Shown here: one piece after another, positions 12,931-12,952 of the stretch
How the letters are laid out: every line of letters starts with the position of its first letter
How positions within the stretch are numbered: the first letter of the stretch is position 1
NCBI GenBank assembly: GCA_040003205.1
Contig: JBDUDA010000060.1
Coordinates: forward strand, 1-12,952
Length of the DNA: 12,952 bases
Origin: JALYIM01 sp040003205
GTDB lineage: Bacteria > Acidobacteriota > Terriglobia > Terriglobales > Acidobacteriaceae
Direction of reading: 5' to 3'
Made by a program: the position numbers and the translations under genes
Notes under the pieces: model-generated
The model's input: the letters and a program-made list of their open reading frames with translations, nothing else
What the model was told of the DNA's origin: nothing
The model's database searches: none

Positions 12931-12952
12931 CGCTGCCAGGTGGCGCAGCGCT

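Larger units (their letters stand above)
12488..12952. other. Repeat-rich, gene-free right end of the window
   Basis: No credible gene is present over 465 bp. From left to right it holds TAAA-loop hairpins (12510-12621), two 31-nt near-identical direct repeats with 36-nt period (12585-12651), about 100 bp without obvious structure, a tandem array (12753-12930), and a terminal 14-nt sequence that is the inverted copy of 12554-12567. The parts are listed separately. Confidence 0.75.

Noticed and set aside
12740..12931. A 63-codon minus-strand frame with repeated CKPAF/LLQACL-like peptides
   Set aside because: The peptide pattern arises from the tandem DNA repeat, whose unit length is not a constant multiple of three; no ribosome site is present.
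12488..12952. CRISPR array
   Set aside because: Repeat units are too short, adjacent without unique spacers, and variable; no cas genes are near.

Overview
The window looks like a piece of an Acidobacteriota (probably Terriglobia-type) chromosome. This is inferred from the mix of proteins: a TonB-family protein with a short membrane-anchored N-terminus, a Tat-exported ferritin-like protein, a surface YVTN beta-propeller, a small outer-membrane barrel, and many lipidless-signal hypothetical proteins, together with moderately high GC and REP-like hairpins in the intergenic regions. No sequence search could be run, so the taxonomic call is a judgement. I see no CRISPR array, transposase, phage gene, tRNA or rRNA.

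Layout. 1-221 (+) is the 3' end of a probable mechanosensitive channel gene. It overlaps convergently with a minus-strand gene for a membrane-anchored LmeA/DUF2993-like protein (208-1272). Upstream of that, also on the minus strand, is a TonB-like energy transducer (1402-2115). A 417-bp divergent intergenic region with repeated TTGTCCC words separates it from a plus-strand block (2533-3881): a Tat-signal ferritin-like protein, a rho-independent terminator, then tatA-like and tatB-like genes without tatC. A gene-free stretch with a perfect 27-nt palindrome follows (3882-4303).

4304-8008 is all minus strand: a secreted hypothetical protein, a Gfo/Idh/MocA oxidoreductase, a YVTN/lactonase-type beta-propeller lipoprotein, and a small outer-membrane beta-barrel protein. 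The last three are closely spaced and may be co-transcribed. A short repeat-bearing spacer leads to purQ (8280-8975, minus), which has no purS or purL beside it.

9113-12487 (+) carries a half-length AI-2E/PerM-family membrane protein bracketed by 34-nt inverted palindromic repeats, then yebC with a good extended -10 promoter and a strong terminator, tlyA, and nadK. These last three are housekeeping genes for translation, rRNA modification and NADP supply. The final 465 bp has no gene. It is built of hairpins sharing a TAAA loop, 36-nt direct repeats, a roughly 17-nt tandem array, and a 14-nt sequence at the window's end that is the exact inverted copy of one near the start of the region.

No clearly new multi-gene system is visible. 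The parts most worth a second look are the repeat-rich right end, the inverted repeats around the AI-2E-like gene, the Tat cargo-translocase cluster, and the dyad directly before the secreted hypothetical gene.
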